Source of the DNA: Albula goreensis
Lineage: Eukaryota; Chordata; Actinopteri; Albuliformes; Albulidae
DNA: 64,000 nt
Assembly (NCBI GenBank): GCA_022829145.1
Contig: CM040744.1
Location: forward strand, 13,092,218-13,156,217
Reading direction: 5' to 3'
The notes under the pieces are model-generated. The model saw only the letters and a list, made by a program, of their open reading frames with translations, was not told the origin of the DNA and did no database searches. A program made the position numbers and the translations under genes. Below, in pieces: positions 13,062 to 24,879 of this stretch (positions within the stretch are counted from its first letter, which is position 1; each line of letters starts with the position of its first letter).

Positions 13062-15533
13062 GTTGCTATATTATTTCAACAGCAAGTAAACATATAAAAT
13101 GAAAACTCTTTCAATATAATCCATATATATTGCATTGAGTTTTCCCTTCAAAGCAAAAAAAAAAAAAAGTCATCAAATTTTGCCTATTGCCTGTATCTAC
13201 CCAATACTGTATGTTTTGCAGCTTGTTTGGAAACAGAGCATTATTGTAGTTTTGCCGATGTGTTTCAAATAAAAATCAAAATTATAAAAATTGGGTTTTG
13301 ATCTACGAATACATTCTGTGCTGTTTATGACAAGAGATTACGAATACAGTAAGGGACTCAGTCACTCCAACATTCTTATCAGAGAATGGGAGAAAAACAT
13401 GAGTGTTTTGTACTTATTATCAAATGAAATACCAGTTAAATATTAGACAATGTTTGTCCAAATAAAAGATAACCCTGTAATTGCCAAATCATACAGTCAC
13501 TACATTAACATTTTCTCACCACTGCTCATATACTTTTAAGATAAGCCGCAACAGTAACACACAGTAGCTCCTTGTTCCAGTTATATAGATGGCATTACGA
13601 TTACAAAAATGTAATCACATTTAAATGTATGTTTTAAACAGGAGGTTGTGGAGGTAAAATGTCCCTGAGCGTGTTATGATTTCTATTGCAATTTCTGACT
13701 CAACCGCAATTTCCAAACGCAGTGATTTGCTTTAACCTACTCAACTAACTTAATTTTCTAAAACCGTAAGGAAGATGTTCCATTAAGTAACCTCTACAGC
13801 ACATGTTAGCAGGAAATAACAATAGAACTGTCTCAGGTGGGGCCTACGCTGTAGACCTGTACTTGAAGATCAACACAAATACCATATAAAATGTACGAAA
13901 ATATGACCACAATACCCGTTTTCATGTTTATTTCCATCTGAATTGTCTGTTTGCGCATGGACCTTGGAATTTATGCTTGTAGCTATATTTTTTCTTGCTT
14001 TGGATAGTCAACAAGGAATGAATTAAGAACAATTGTTGTTGTTGGCCACATCACAATTCTTTCAAAAGAGCCCTGCACTGTTCTGTGTCTCCAGGCCCTT
14101 TGATGAAAATCATTTTATTGTGTGACACCATTCCTCATCTGATGGCATCTTGCATGCTTTGAAGGGGGCCCTGGACGTGTATATAGAAAAATTGGAGAAA
14201 ATTGCAGTGTTTTTCTATCATTTTCAGAAACGTGGGGGAGTAATTTGAAGTCAAATTATTTCAAGAGTGTGGTCTGTCTTCCCTAACCAAGCAAGCTTGG
14301 TCTGGCTGTAGCACTGAGTGCCAATATTACATGAAGAAAAATGCATAGCTACAAGGAATATATTTAGGATGATATTTTGTTATCAGCCCATTGTTCTTGT
14401 CATTGCCATTGGAACTGATGTCTTAGCAGCACCTTAAAAATACAAGAATACCAAATAGGAATCTCATTAAAAAAAAAAATCCAGACACACAAATATGCCT
14501 AAATTACCAATACAAGCTAGCATGGTTGTTAGTTTACATCCTTCTACAAAGGTAACTTCTGATATAATACTGATCTAAATAAGCATTGAATTATGCCCTT
14601 TAAAAAAAAAAAAAAACCATGTATACATAGCTTAAAGAGGTGTCACTAATGTAGACAGGAAAATAGTAAGTAGTGAATAAATGCTATCCAACTATGCACT
14701 AGTTCAAGTAACCTTTTTAATAACAAGGAAAGGAAAATAGACCGAAGTATTATATTATCATAAACTTGAGAATTATTCACATAAAGTCCTACAGTTATAA
14801 CATCAATAATATTCATTCAGTTATTATTTTTTTGGCTTAGGTTTTTTGGAGGAGATAGATGCAGTATAGAAGAAAATATGATAATACATAAAAGCAACCT
14901 CAATAAAGTCAGAGCTTCTGAATAGAAAGGTTGCTCTCCCTTTCAAGTGAATGTGTGACACATGCCCAAACCCTGCGCAAGACAAATCACCAGCTGTAGG
15001 ATGAGACAGAAATTTTGTCTCCATGCCAACTAATTGGGGGACTTTTGTCTCCAAAGTGTCAGTGAGAGCTTGAGCTTTTTGTGAAATTGCACATTGACAC
15101 GTGCACCTCCACATGCTCCTGACATGACCTGTGGTCTATAGGAGATTTAGGACTTCCACCATGACAGCCATGACATCGACAGCCTTTGAGCCTTATTCAG
15201 TTCTTTCCAAGACTGCACATACAGTTGATATTTGCAGATGTATTTCTGTGCATGTTCATGAGTAAACAGCAATCAAACTTCTCTAATATATTGTCCCCAC
15301 TCCTTCAGGTGGCCAGCTGTACCAGCCATGTATCATCACTGACGTACAGGGTAAAATATTATTTCCACTGCCATGGTAGCACTGATTACTGTATCAACAA
15401 CAGAAGATAATGTATTCTGCTTGTGTATTTCTCGCGCCGACTTAAGTGACTCATGGGCAGCAAGTTATTGGAAATCTCTACTGGGCTAATTTTAACTAAA
15501 GGAAAATAACAGAATGGAATGTAGGTCTATACA

Positions 15534-15596
15534 GTGTGTGTGAGTGTGTGTGTGTGTGTGTGCGTGCGTGCGTGCCTTTGTGTCTGTGTGTGTTCA
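15534..15596 (+). repeat. (GT)n microsatellite with GTGC units
   Basis: Interrupted GT repeats pass into three GTGC units and back to GT. It is a simple sequence repeat with no sign of function. Confidence 0.85.
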
Positions 15597-18500
15597 ATAC
15601 AGAACACTATGTCAATACAACATTGTATCAGTTATTAGACGGCATGTTTTATGCATCCAGCCTTCCAACAGAGGAACAGATGAACAAACTGTTCATGGGG
15701 TTAGAGAGGGATGTTTACATTTTATTGATGCTTAAATAAACCCGCTATGTTGGTGTAAGACTGCCCTCTGGTGTAGTAGAGTTCAGCTGTGAACCTCTTG
15801 CTGACCCAAACAGGGAGCTTTCACTGTGGGCACCATCAGTCATATGCTAACAGTCCAGACACAGTGGCCGGTTATCACAATCCTCACCTCAGCACAATAG
15901 TGGGTACACTCTCTTTACAATATGTATGAGTGTACAAATACTGCACCATGGTGGAACGCCTCAACCAACAGGCCCTGACTGGGTCACATTTCACAGTGAT
16001 TTTTATTTTTATTTTTTTTAAAAATCGACACAAGTTGCTTGCACCAGTTGAAATGTAAATAGAAAACAGATACTTTACTGAGACCGCAGGTGATGCCAGA
16101 CAAAAGATAAAGGTGATAATGGCTATCATTATAATAACACAAGAATAATACTATGAGTATTAATGCAATATGAGTCACTGATAACACCAACATGATATTT
16201 ATCTAATGAATTTGACTGATCAACATCCCTTACAATCCCAATATCCTCTGTAATAAATAAAAACATTAAAAAAAAATCATTATCGACAATGAGAAACCGT
16301 GGACATGTGAATGGGCTAATTCGATATGCTTACTGGTGACTGTAAAAACACAATGAGCCTTAGTGTACTAAAAAAGCACTCAATACAGCCAGTAGTGACC
16401 TTGCTCAAAACAGCTTCAGAATGAGCCTTCTGTTCCAACATTTTTCTCCTATTGAATTGGCCTGAAGAATCTACTGGCTAGGTCTTCCCACCAGATAGAG
16501 CATTCATTCAAGGTATGGCTATATTCATCTTTCCTTTGGTAGAGCAAATGAGGTTGGATTTTTAGCATTGACACAGATGTACGTTTATTATATTTTATTT
16601 GCAATGTTATACAGGAGTAGGCATAGTGGAATATGGTTTCTATATTTTTTCCATTCCAGTAGTATTACATTTAAGTAAACTAAATTATACCCACTATGCT
16701 CTTATTCTTGGCTGATCTATAAGAAATACTCTTTGAGTGTTATACTCATTGGCAAAAATAAAACTTTTGCATTTCAAATTTCCCCTGAATTTAAATAAGT
16801 AATCAACCCCCCACAAACCAGGCCCTGCAGATTCAGTTACACATGACCCTTCAGTCCACATGGTGAAGCTACTTCCTGCTGCTGTTGAGATTCTGCACCA
16901 ATCACATATTGCCCATGCGCTGGAGAAACACATGTTAACATGTGATCATATTTACTGTGAAGAGTCAGAGGTGCAGAAAAATGGTTAGTCATCCACATTT
17001 CCATATCTGAAATGTAGCCATATGGAGTGTTGCGTATACATGTATGCCACGGTGTGACTAGAGCACACTTTTCATGACTGCTTCACCGTCTGAGAACGAG
17101 CAAATATTCATTGCATAAGGTTATTCACAGAAACAATAGATATTTCACACAAGAGGTCTCACTTGACAGAGATTATATGTACTTTAAGGATCCCTAAACA
17201 ATACAAACCCTGTTAGTAATTGCATTTAACATCTGGCCAACAAAAGATAAATCTAACGAATAAAGGAAATGAAAGCTCTAAGCAGATTAGCATGAGACAG
17301 CTCAGTGTATGAAACCTGCTAAAAGCTCCAAGCCTAAGTGTGAATTAAATTATATTGTGAAACAGTAGGGTCCTCTTGAAAAATGAATATTCTTTTTTCC
17401 AAACTAATCATATTTTATGAGACCTGCCTTGGATTTGCGCATAAAAATAATGGCATTGTTCATTTATCTAATGTTTATGGGTAACAAAAGGAACAATCAC
17501 TTTAAAAGAAACATGGTTTCCATGAATGATTCCTTAATATTGATTTACAGTAGTATAGATATTCAGTCATACCTTTGACGAAAATGAATGTCCTTATGTT
17601 TAGGATTGAATTTCACTGTAGTTGATTGAATGTGATTTCCCTTTTCTTTGTACATTTAATACAAATTCTGGGTCAGAACACAATGTTCAGATTAGGTAGA
17701 ACTGCGTCTTTCATGTGAAGTGCTCTGTTTTTATGTACATCACTGGGGGATCTCAGTAATTTCGTTATTATGGCAAGAGTAGGGAACAAAAACTGACAAA
17801 TAATGAATTATAACACACAACATCAACATGGATAAATTAGCACATCCAAATCTAGGATTTTGCATTGTTATTGGAATCTCCAAGTGACTGATGATAGGAA
17901 GAATGAGTCAACCAAGATGAGTGTGAGAATTGAACAGGGGGTAGGGAATGTAAGGGCTGAGAATGATACAGAGGGAACGTTTACAGAGCCTGTTTTAAGA
18001 AGATCATGAGGACATCCCACTGTCTTTCAAAACATGCCATCTTTCCTTAGCCTTTAGGATCATTATAATTTATTTTTGAGCAGGATCATTGCCCAGTAGT
18101 GGCCCGCAAGCACCACATTGAGTAGCAACCTGGGTTTCCTAAAAGCTGTGTTTTAAGAGCAAACCAATTCCATGCCAACTTTGTTTTAGCAGCTTGACAT
18201 TAGAAGCTATGGTGTAGGATGGCTGCTGGCAAATATTGAAGCAGGGGAGTACAACAGAGGGGAATACATGACTCTCTCTCCAGCTCTGTTTCCTGGCGAT
18301 ACAGTGCAGCTTTTAAAAACTCAGTCTTAATGGAAAATTTCAGCAGCAATTTTATTTGATTCTGGTTGGTTGGGAGAATAGACTCATGGGGAATTCTTTC
18401 AAGCAGAGATTGATCACAGATTGTCTGTGTGATTATGTAACTTGAAATCACATTTGTTAGTGAAGACTTAATTTACGGTACATATTAAGAAAAAAGGTTT

Positions 18501-19869
18501 TGGTTCATAGGTGGGTTACTTGATTTAATTGAAATCTTTGCTAATGACTGGACTCCGTATTTAAGAATGAAAAGAATGTGGGCTGCTTTAAAATTAAATG
18601 AAGCACTGTATATACACTCAAAAACACATGCTCATGCAAACAGAATATCATTGCCCATAACGTTTACATTAAAGCAAACCTACAGTTTTGCCATTGTGTA
18701 CAATAATGTGAATCTATGAACTGTGTTAACTAGTCTTTTTTTTTTTTTTAAAGTGAAATGTGAACAGTACAATGAGCACACCAAGACAAATAATTTTTTC
18801 CCAGCATTAAAGCTGACTTGGATCTAATAAGAACCAATATGGACAGCAAGCAAAGCAAACATCACAAATTCTGTAAGAGCTCCATCTACATATTACCTAG
18901 CTACAGGAGCCAAAATCCAGCTTTCAGTTTTTCCTTTTTTTAATACCATTGGAAACTGTATCACTTGAATAAATGATTGCAATCTTTTAAACCATATAAC
19001 AAAAATGGCTTTGTGGAATATGAAATTCAAATCAAATTAAATAATCAAGTCACATATTCCATCAAGATATTGAAGAAATAATCCTTTGAATGAGATATTT
19101 GAGGCTCATTTCAAAAGTGATGCTTTTTTTTACTCCAAGATTACAGAAAATATGAAACTCTACATTGTGTGCCAATCACTTTAAGGACGGAATAAAAGTA
19201 ATCACATGGTCAGTTGTACATTAAGTATATTGTACTTGGGGGCATTTTTATCAAGTGCACTCATAGTTTGTAAAGCTAGCAGAATTTATATTGTTTACTT
19301 AGAAAAGTCTCGAGGTACACGTAGCGTTAGCCTGGATGACCTGAGAGTATAAAGGGAGTTCAGTGTATTCGTAGGGCCTACAGGTGTTCCGATATAATAT
19401 AATAAAGTTAAAAACTAAAAGGATGTCATGTATTAAATGACTAGGTAAGGTAAAGTTTTACAAATCATGACATACAGGTGGTAAAAACAACAAAAATTGA
19501 AATGTATTTCTATTCATTTTCTAAAACTATTGAAAGTGATTTGACTTTGTTTCCTTATGTAGAGTGAACTAGATATGTACACATATCAGTAGAGTAGTCA
19601 GAGTAGAATCAGAGTAGAATTAGCTCTATTGGAGTTGATTTAACACTGAACATTGAAGTGTGTAAGCTTTACATATTCTTACAATGAAAACTCAGCATTT
19701 TTTTAGCATGGAATCTAAGCAGTCTTAATGCAACACAGTCATAAAGAATATTCATTATGTATGCCTAGAAATCCTTAATATTAACAAAAACTGCAGTTAG
19801 ATATTTGCTTTAGAGGCAACAAGAATACAAGTTTAAAATCACATAGATTTGTATGAGCACACAAGCATG

Positions 19870-19897
19870 ACACACACACACACACACACACACACAC
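19870..19897 (+). repeat. (CA)14 microsatellite
   Basis: About 14 uninterrupted AC/CA units, a typical fish dinucleotide microsatellite that is probably length-polymorphic. Confidence 0.9.
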
Positions 19898-20019
19898 TTT
19901 TTCAGTAGCTGTCACTCACAGTGCTCTGCAGAAGTCTATTTGACAGTAATATTTTGCACAGCATGACATCTCATTTATTCTCAGTAATCATAATTTCTTT
20001 TACACACCCTTCCTTTTGG

Positions 20020-20530
20020 TCGCAGCCCCCAGCCCCCATCACCCCCCAGGTCCCCGTCTCTTCCCCCTCCCGTCATTTCTGATCTGGGTGGCACCGCTCG
20101 CCTCGGGTCAGCGCACCGCACTCCGCAGACGAACTATTCATGGGGGAATGGAGTGGGAATTTACATCTCACCGTAGAGTTTTCCCCTCCATTTGTTAGCA
20201 TGCCAGGTCACTGCGCCGCTCCCCTGTCAAAGGCAAGATAATGGCTGCCACACTACCTCCTATTTATTACACACTCTCTGCGTCTGACCTTGTTCAGGGG
20301 CTGGGGAGGCTTTGTGATTTCTGACAAATGCCAGCTGCCGCCGCTAGCCCCGGTCTGAACTCGGGACTCCAGCTCCACGGCTGCAGTTAGCCCACTCGCT
20401 CAGGTCATTTCAATTTGGCTCTCACCAAATTGGCCATTTGAATATGTCATTTAGCTGCACGCTACTTTATTAGCTGGATTTTAGTCTTACTGTCGTCATT
20501 TCTGGAGCAGGTTTTTAATTTCCGATTCAA
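20020..20530. promoter_or_regulatory. Candidate conserved noncoding element B
   Basis: A 500-bp island with balanced composition inside AT-rich sequence. A C-rich lead-in is followed by dense, non-repetitive text containing possible transcription-factor sites: CTATTTATT (MEF2-like), GATAATGG, CATTTGAATATG (POU-like), and TTATTAGC and TTTAATTTCC (homeodomain-like). No open frame of note crosses it. It resembles developmental enhancers in gene deserts, but conservation has not been tested. Confidence 0.3.
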
Positions 20531-20539
20531 AAAATTTGA

Positions 20540-22910
20540 AAATGCTGTCATTTATTCATTTTCTAGAAATTTCCCACATACTTTTGGTCATTTCTGTTCA
20601 TTTTTATATGGCTATGTTTTTATTGTATGTGTGAGGATGGTATTATACTTTATTATATTTTTTATGTGTATATTTGTTAATAGAAAATAAACTTGTCATG
20701 ATTATGGCTGTATTCTCCTAGACAACATAATTTTAAAAAAAGAAACAGAAAAGTACTGTATCAGAGCTAGTGGTGCTGAAAAAGGAAATCACAAGACAGA
20801 AAATGAGGATGATTATCTTTGCTCAACTGTCCAGGGAATTTTTCCCATTAGCAATTAGCTCAGGTTTATAGTATGTATCCATGGATGCAGAGAGCCTGTG
20901 GGTGGGTGCAAAATGTCATAAAAGCAAAGCAATAAATATATCTGGCAGAGTCAGTGTGCCGAAAGTAAGGAGGGCAGAACATTCTGTCCATTCAGCTAAC
21001 GTCATCACGTCCTGCCCAGCCCTAAATCAGCAAACGGACTGAAATGTGTTGGTGCCAATGGAAGGACGATCAGTGAGTCACTTGGCTCAACCATTTAGAT
21101 AATACTGAATCTCTGACATGTTCTGGGGAACTGAATATTTGCATGGGACATGGGAAAACTGACCTGATACAACCATATTATTGGCCAGAAAGGTAGTGAA
21201 ACACATCATGTTATCCTGGGTGATATTTAAAACATGTGAGAGAAAATATCCATCAAAACATTACAAGGGACAATAATATTTACATATTTTTATAATGTTG
21301 TTGATCATCTGAATGTATTGTACTATGCCATGCTCTCTTAATTCACAAACATTTTATGGTCTCCCATAAATCTGATTCATGTTCAATTTAGAACGATTTT
21401 CACATTCCCTTTTACACAGCAACATTAGTTGCTGTGAATACATCCAACCACGCAGATAGAGACTCTCATTTTACTGTCATTATGTTCCGATGTGAACATT
21501 TAAGTAGATATATGCATATTGACTGCAGTATTCTCGACTGTCATGAACAATAAGCTAACCACGCACCTGCTGAAACCACTGCATAGGAACCTGCAGAGAT
21601 TTACCTGGCAGGCAGAGACCAGTGCTCTGAGAATCACTCCTGGCTTAAGTATCGGTTTCTAATGACCACAATCATATCACTGTGGCTATCTCACAGTCAT
21701 CTTAATTCACTTGGATTTACCAAAATACTGGCCCAGAGTCAAATTAACCACAACAAGCTTGGCTCTTCTATGTGAATAAGATGCAAATGTTATGTATTTT
21801 TCCAATTGCATTTGAGATTAGCAGCTGGTGAGATTTATGAGACTCACTAAAACGAAACAAGTAAAATTAAAGGATAAAGGAAGGATAAAGAGCATTGTGG
21901 TCTACTTTTAGGAGATATCTAATCTCGACACATCATTTAATATGCCATTATACCGTGTCACTTGCATTTTTCTCTGTTACATCTGTGCATTAAAACCATA
22001 TTTATAGACATGTCAGTCACATTGAGACAGATACTTATTACTGTCGTAAGCATGGCAAATGCTAGTAGCATTGCGGAATGGTTTGCAGTTCCATTTGCAC
22101 CTATTATTCATTCATTCAACTTGCCAGTTTGATTAATTGGCATGACACAAGTATAATATGTATTTTTATTGTCAAGGTATGACAAACACAACTAATACCT
22201 CACTATGAAGCAAGTGAACCATGTTGGGAATAGTTTAATTCGTAATGTTTCTTTATTAGCAATTTATTAATTTTGTTGCCTTTAACTGGATTCAGACAAT
22301 TCTTTAAATATTAACATGTGGACATAAGAAATAATACTACAACATTTTCAAATGTCATGTTTTTTGTTTATGCTGATATTGTATTATTTTGTCGAAACAA
22401 ATCAACGCTAAAATTTCATGTGGATATACAGTAGGTGACTAAGAATGTCACGTAAACAGACAGGTTGATTGCACATATGTAATCAGAATGGCAGTATGAA
22501 ATCTGTGAATAAATGAGATGAGGTTATTGCTTTTTAACTGTGAGCAGAGAGCCAATAAACCAATACACTAAATAATTGAATGCACAAATCTGATACTATC
22601 ACAGGTCAATAAGCAGCAATACATAGAAGACCGAAAAAGTAGACGTTTCAGCTTCAATTAGCATGTCTCTGATGCTACAGACCACAGTAATTGCAGTACC
22701 AAAAGGAAACTTCCATTCAGAAATGGTTCAGAAAGATTACTCAATGTTTTATAGGGGACATTTATTCAGATCACCACAAATTCACAAACATGGGCTTTTT
22801 TTAATGTCAATGGGGAAAAAAAAAAAAAAAAAGTCTTTTAGAGGAATTAATCGGTGCATTATAAAATCAATGAGACACAGATGAATGGCATCTGAAGCCA
22901 AACACAATGC
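20540..22910. other. Intergenic DNA, no gene seen
   Basis: AT-rich sequence with no coding frames, element ends or RNA genes that I can support. A 17-nt A run lies at 22816-22832. Confidence 0.55.
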
Positions 22911-22919
22911 AACACCATA

Positions 22920-23043
22920 CCATGTCCTTGTCGCTTGCAGTTTGCCCGCTGACCGTAATGTACTTGGTTTTCATTTAATATTGATAGCCACTGGTCCATT
23001 CACGAAATGATTGGGCCGCTTCAAATTCAAATCTTCCTGGTTC

Positions 23044-23074
<31 letters not shown>

Positions 23075-23470
23075 ATGATTCAGAAGGTGGTTTGCAGAGC
23101 AGACAGGCCCCCCTGTGAACGAACACTTGATTAATGATCTGGAAACGCTTTCCCCCTTTCAGCTGATTAAGTAAAACTGAATGGATTTTTACATTTTTAT
23201 AATAAAGTGACCCCCAGGGCTGGCTGGAGAAGCGGCACTCTTTCAGTAGATTTTTTGTCACTTGTGGGGGAGGAAAAAAAAAAAAAAAAAAACTATTAAA
23301 TAAAAATGAGAGAAGTGTGATCTCAGGCAGAAAACTACACTCTATCCCCATCGAAGTGACATTACCTGCCACGTATGGGTGCGTGAATGCCGGAACTGTG
23401 GGCTGGTGGGAAAGGCGAACTTTCCTCTCCATTTGCCCAGTCTGTCTTTGAACATCCATCACATTCCATT
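22920..23470. promoter_or_regulatory. Candidate conserved noncoding element C
   Basis: Non-repetitive text with many homeodomain-like cores (TTGATTAATGAT, GCTGATTAAG) surrounds an (ATT)n microsatellite at 23049-23074 and an A run at 23274-23292. A 163-codon minus-strand frame crosses the block, but it includes runs of Ile and Phe encoded by those microsatellites and matches no family I know. I read the block as regulatory rather than coding. Confidence 0.25.
23049..23074 (+). repeat. (ATT)8 microsatellite
   Basis: About eight TTA/ATT units in a row, encoding the poly-Ile stretch of a spurious minus-strand frame. Confidence 0.9.
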
Positions 23471-23725
23471 TTGTAATCCGAGTGAGGAATTGTCATGAAC
23501 TTACTTCAGTATCTTGGCAAAGAAATATCAGTTTTAAGGTAAAGCTGCAAATTCCCCATCGGTGGAAAGTAGATATGGAATCCTTGGCCTAAGTGTTGAT
23601 CCTTTAGGTCCATTTGGTGAAGTACATTTGAAAGGGACTTTGAACCCAGAGGAAGTTTAGCAAAGAGAGCAGAATACCAAGGATGGCCACCAAATAACTG
23701 GAGCAATTGTGTACTGTTTCTTACT

Positions 23726-23729
<4 letters not shown>

Positions 23730-23756
<27 letters not shown>
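23730..23756 (+). repeat. Poly(A) tract
   Basis: Twenty-seven consecutive A residues. No retroposon body is recognisable upstream. Confidence 0.9.
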
Positions 23757-23761
<5 letters not shown>

Positions 23762-24479
23762 TTACATTTCAGAATTTTAGATCAGAGATGCTTGACATAA
23801 AAAATAGCCTCAAAAAGGAAATTGTGTAATCTTCTGTTCACAATATATACAACATTTCAATGATGTTGTTCTTTTGAGAATTTTGAATATTCATTGTATG
23901 TTCATGTTTTTCTTTTTATTTCTAGTACTAGTGTGGTGCGCTGTAGGGGGAAATGAATGTAATGTAATAATGTAATCTGTTTAAAAGGATTAGAAATTTT
24001 TAAACAGAACTGAAAGTACACATTCCTTACTCATATACCCTTGGATATATGTATATAAAAAAAACAAACATCTGTCCTTCACAAATAAATGCAAAAGGAA
24101 ATGCAAGACAAAACCAATTTTAAGTTTGGTGGTTTCTTAACTCACCTGTGGTGGTGAAAAGAATAGTAACACTTAATTTGAACTGTTATTCAAAGAAGAA
24201 TGTTGATGTATCAGTGGAATACTGCACTCAACAAAGAGGGACAGAATTTATTTCACAGCTTCTCACTTGACAGAAAAAAATTCCTAAGAATGATCTCATT
24301 GAATATTTTGATTTCATATCCCTGGGAACTCATGACAGAGTACGAATCTGTAGTATAGCTTTTGTCAGGGCCTGCTGTTCCCAGCGCTGCCATAAATGCA
24401 TAGCAAATCCCTGCCATACTTCTGTCAGCAATCTGGTTCATTCACCACTTAACCGGTGTTGTAAAACAAAGTAATCTGA

Positions 24480-24870
24480 TGAATCAAAGGGGGAAGAATT
24501 CGTTCCACATATTTGTAAATCACCTCCCTTCAACGGCGCAATAACCACCGATGCGGCGACATCGATCATGCCCGGCGCAGATCGTTGCACCTTCAAAGAA
24601 AGTCCGTCCTCATCAGCATCAAGCCCGTTTAAGCAGAAAAAATGGCGTGTCCAAATGATGTTTACACTTCTGCTCCGATGTCTTTACTTAGTGATATGCC
24701 CGGTGTCCCAAGCTTACGGTCCCTGTTTCGTGCCGGCTAGCGGATTAATGACCCCGCCATTGGCATGGGAGTCCATTAGCATCAGGTGCCATTTATAGAA
24801 ATGCAAACAGCCAGACACTGAGACACTGCCATTTTACACGGGTCTCCATTTATAAACGACAGCAAAAACC
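24480..24870. promoter_or_regulatory. Candidate conserved noncoding element D
   Basis: CpG- and GC-enriched against its surroundings. It packs possible binding cores close together: CGGATTAATGACC (paired/bicoid homeodomain-like), GCCATTGGC (NF-Y/SOX-like), ATGCAAACAG (octamer-like) and CCATTTATAGAAA. The density and lack of repeats are typical of fish enhancers. There is no coding evidence. Confidence 0.3.
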
Positions 24871-24879
24871 GCAAGAGCG

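Larger units (their letters stand above)
10660..19990. other. Intergenic DNA with microsatellites, no gene seen
   Basis: AT-rich sequence without coding character. It contains a mixed GT/GC alternating tract at 12522-12570, a 27-nt A run followed by (TA)n at 13018-13061, a (GT)n tract at 15534-15596 and a (CA)n tract at 19870-19897. Poly(A) runs of 9 to 14 are frequent. I found no mobile-element ends or RNA genes. Confidence 0.55.

Noticed and set aside
22971..23462. 163-codon minus-strand open frame
   Set aside because: Kept open largely by poly-Phe and poly-Ile from A and ATT repeats; no protein features.
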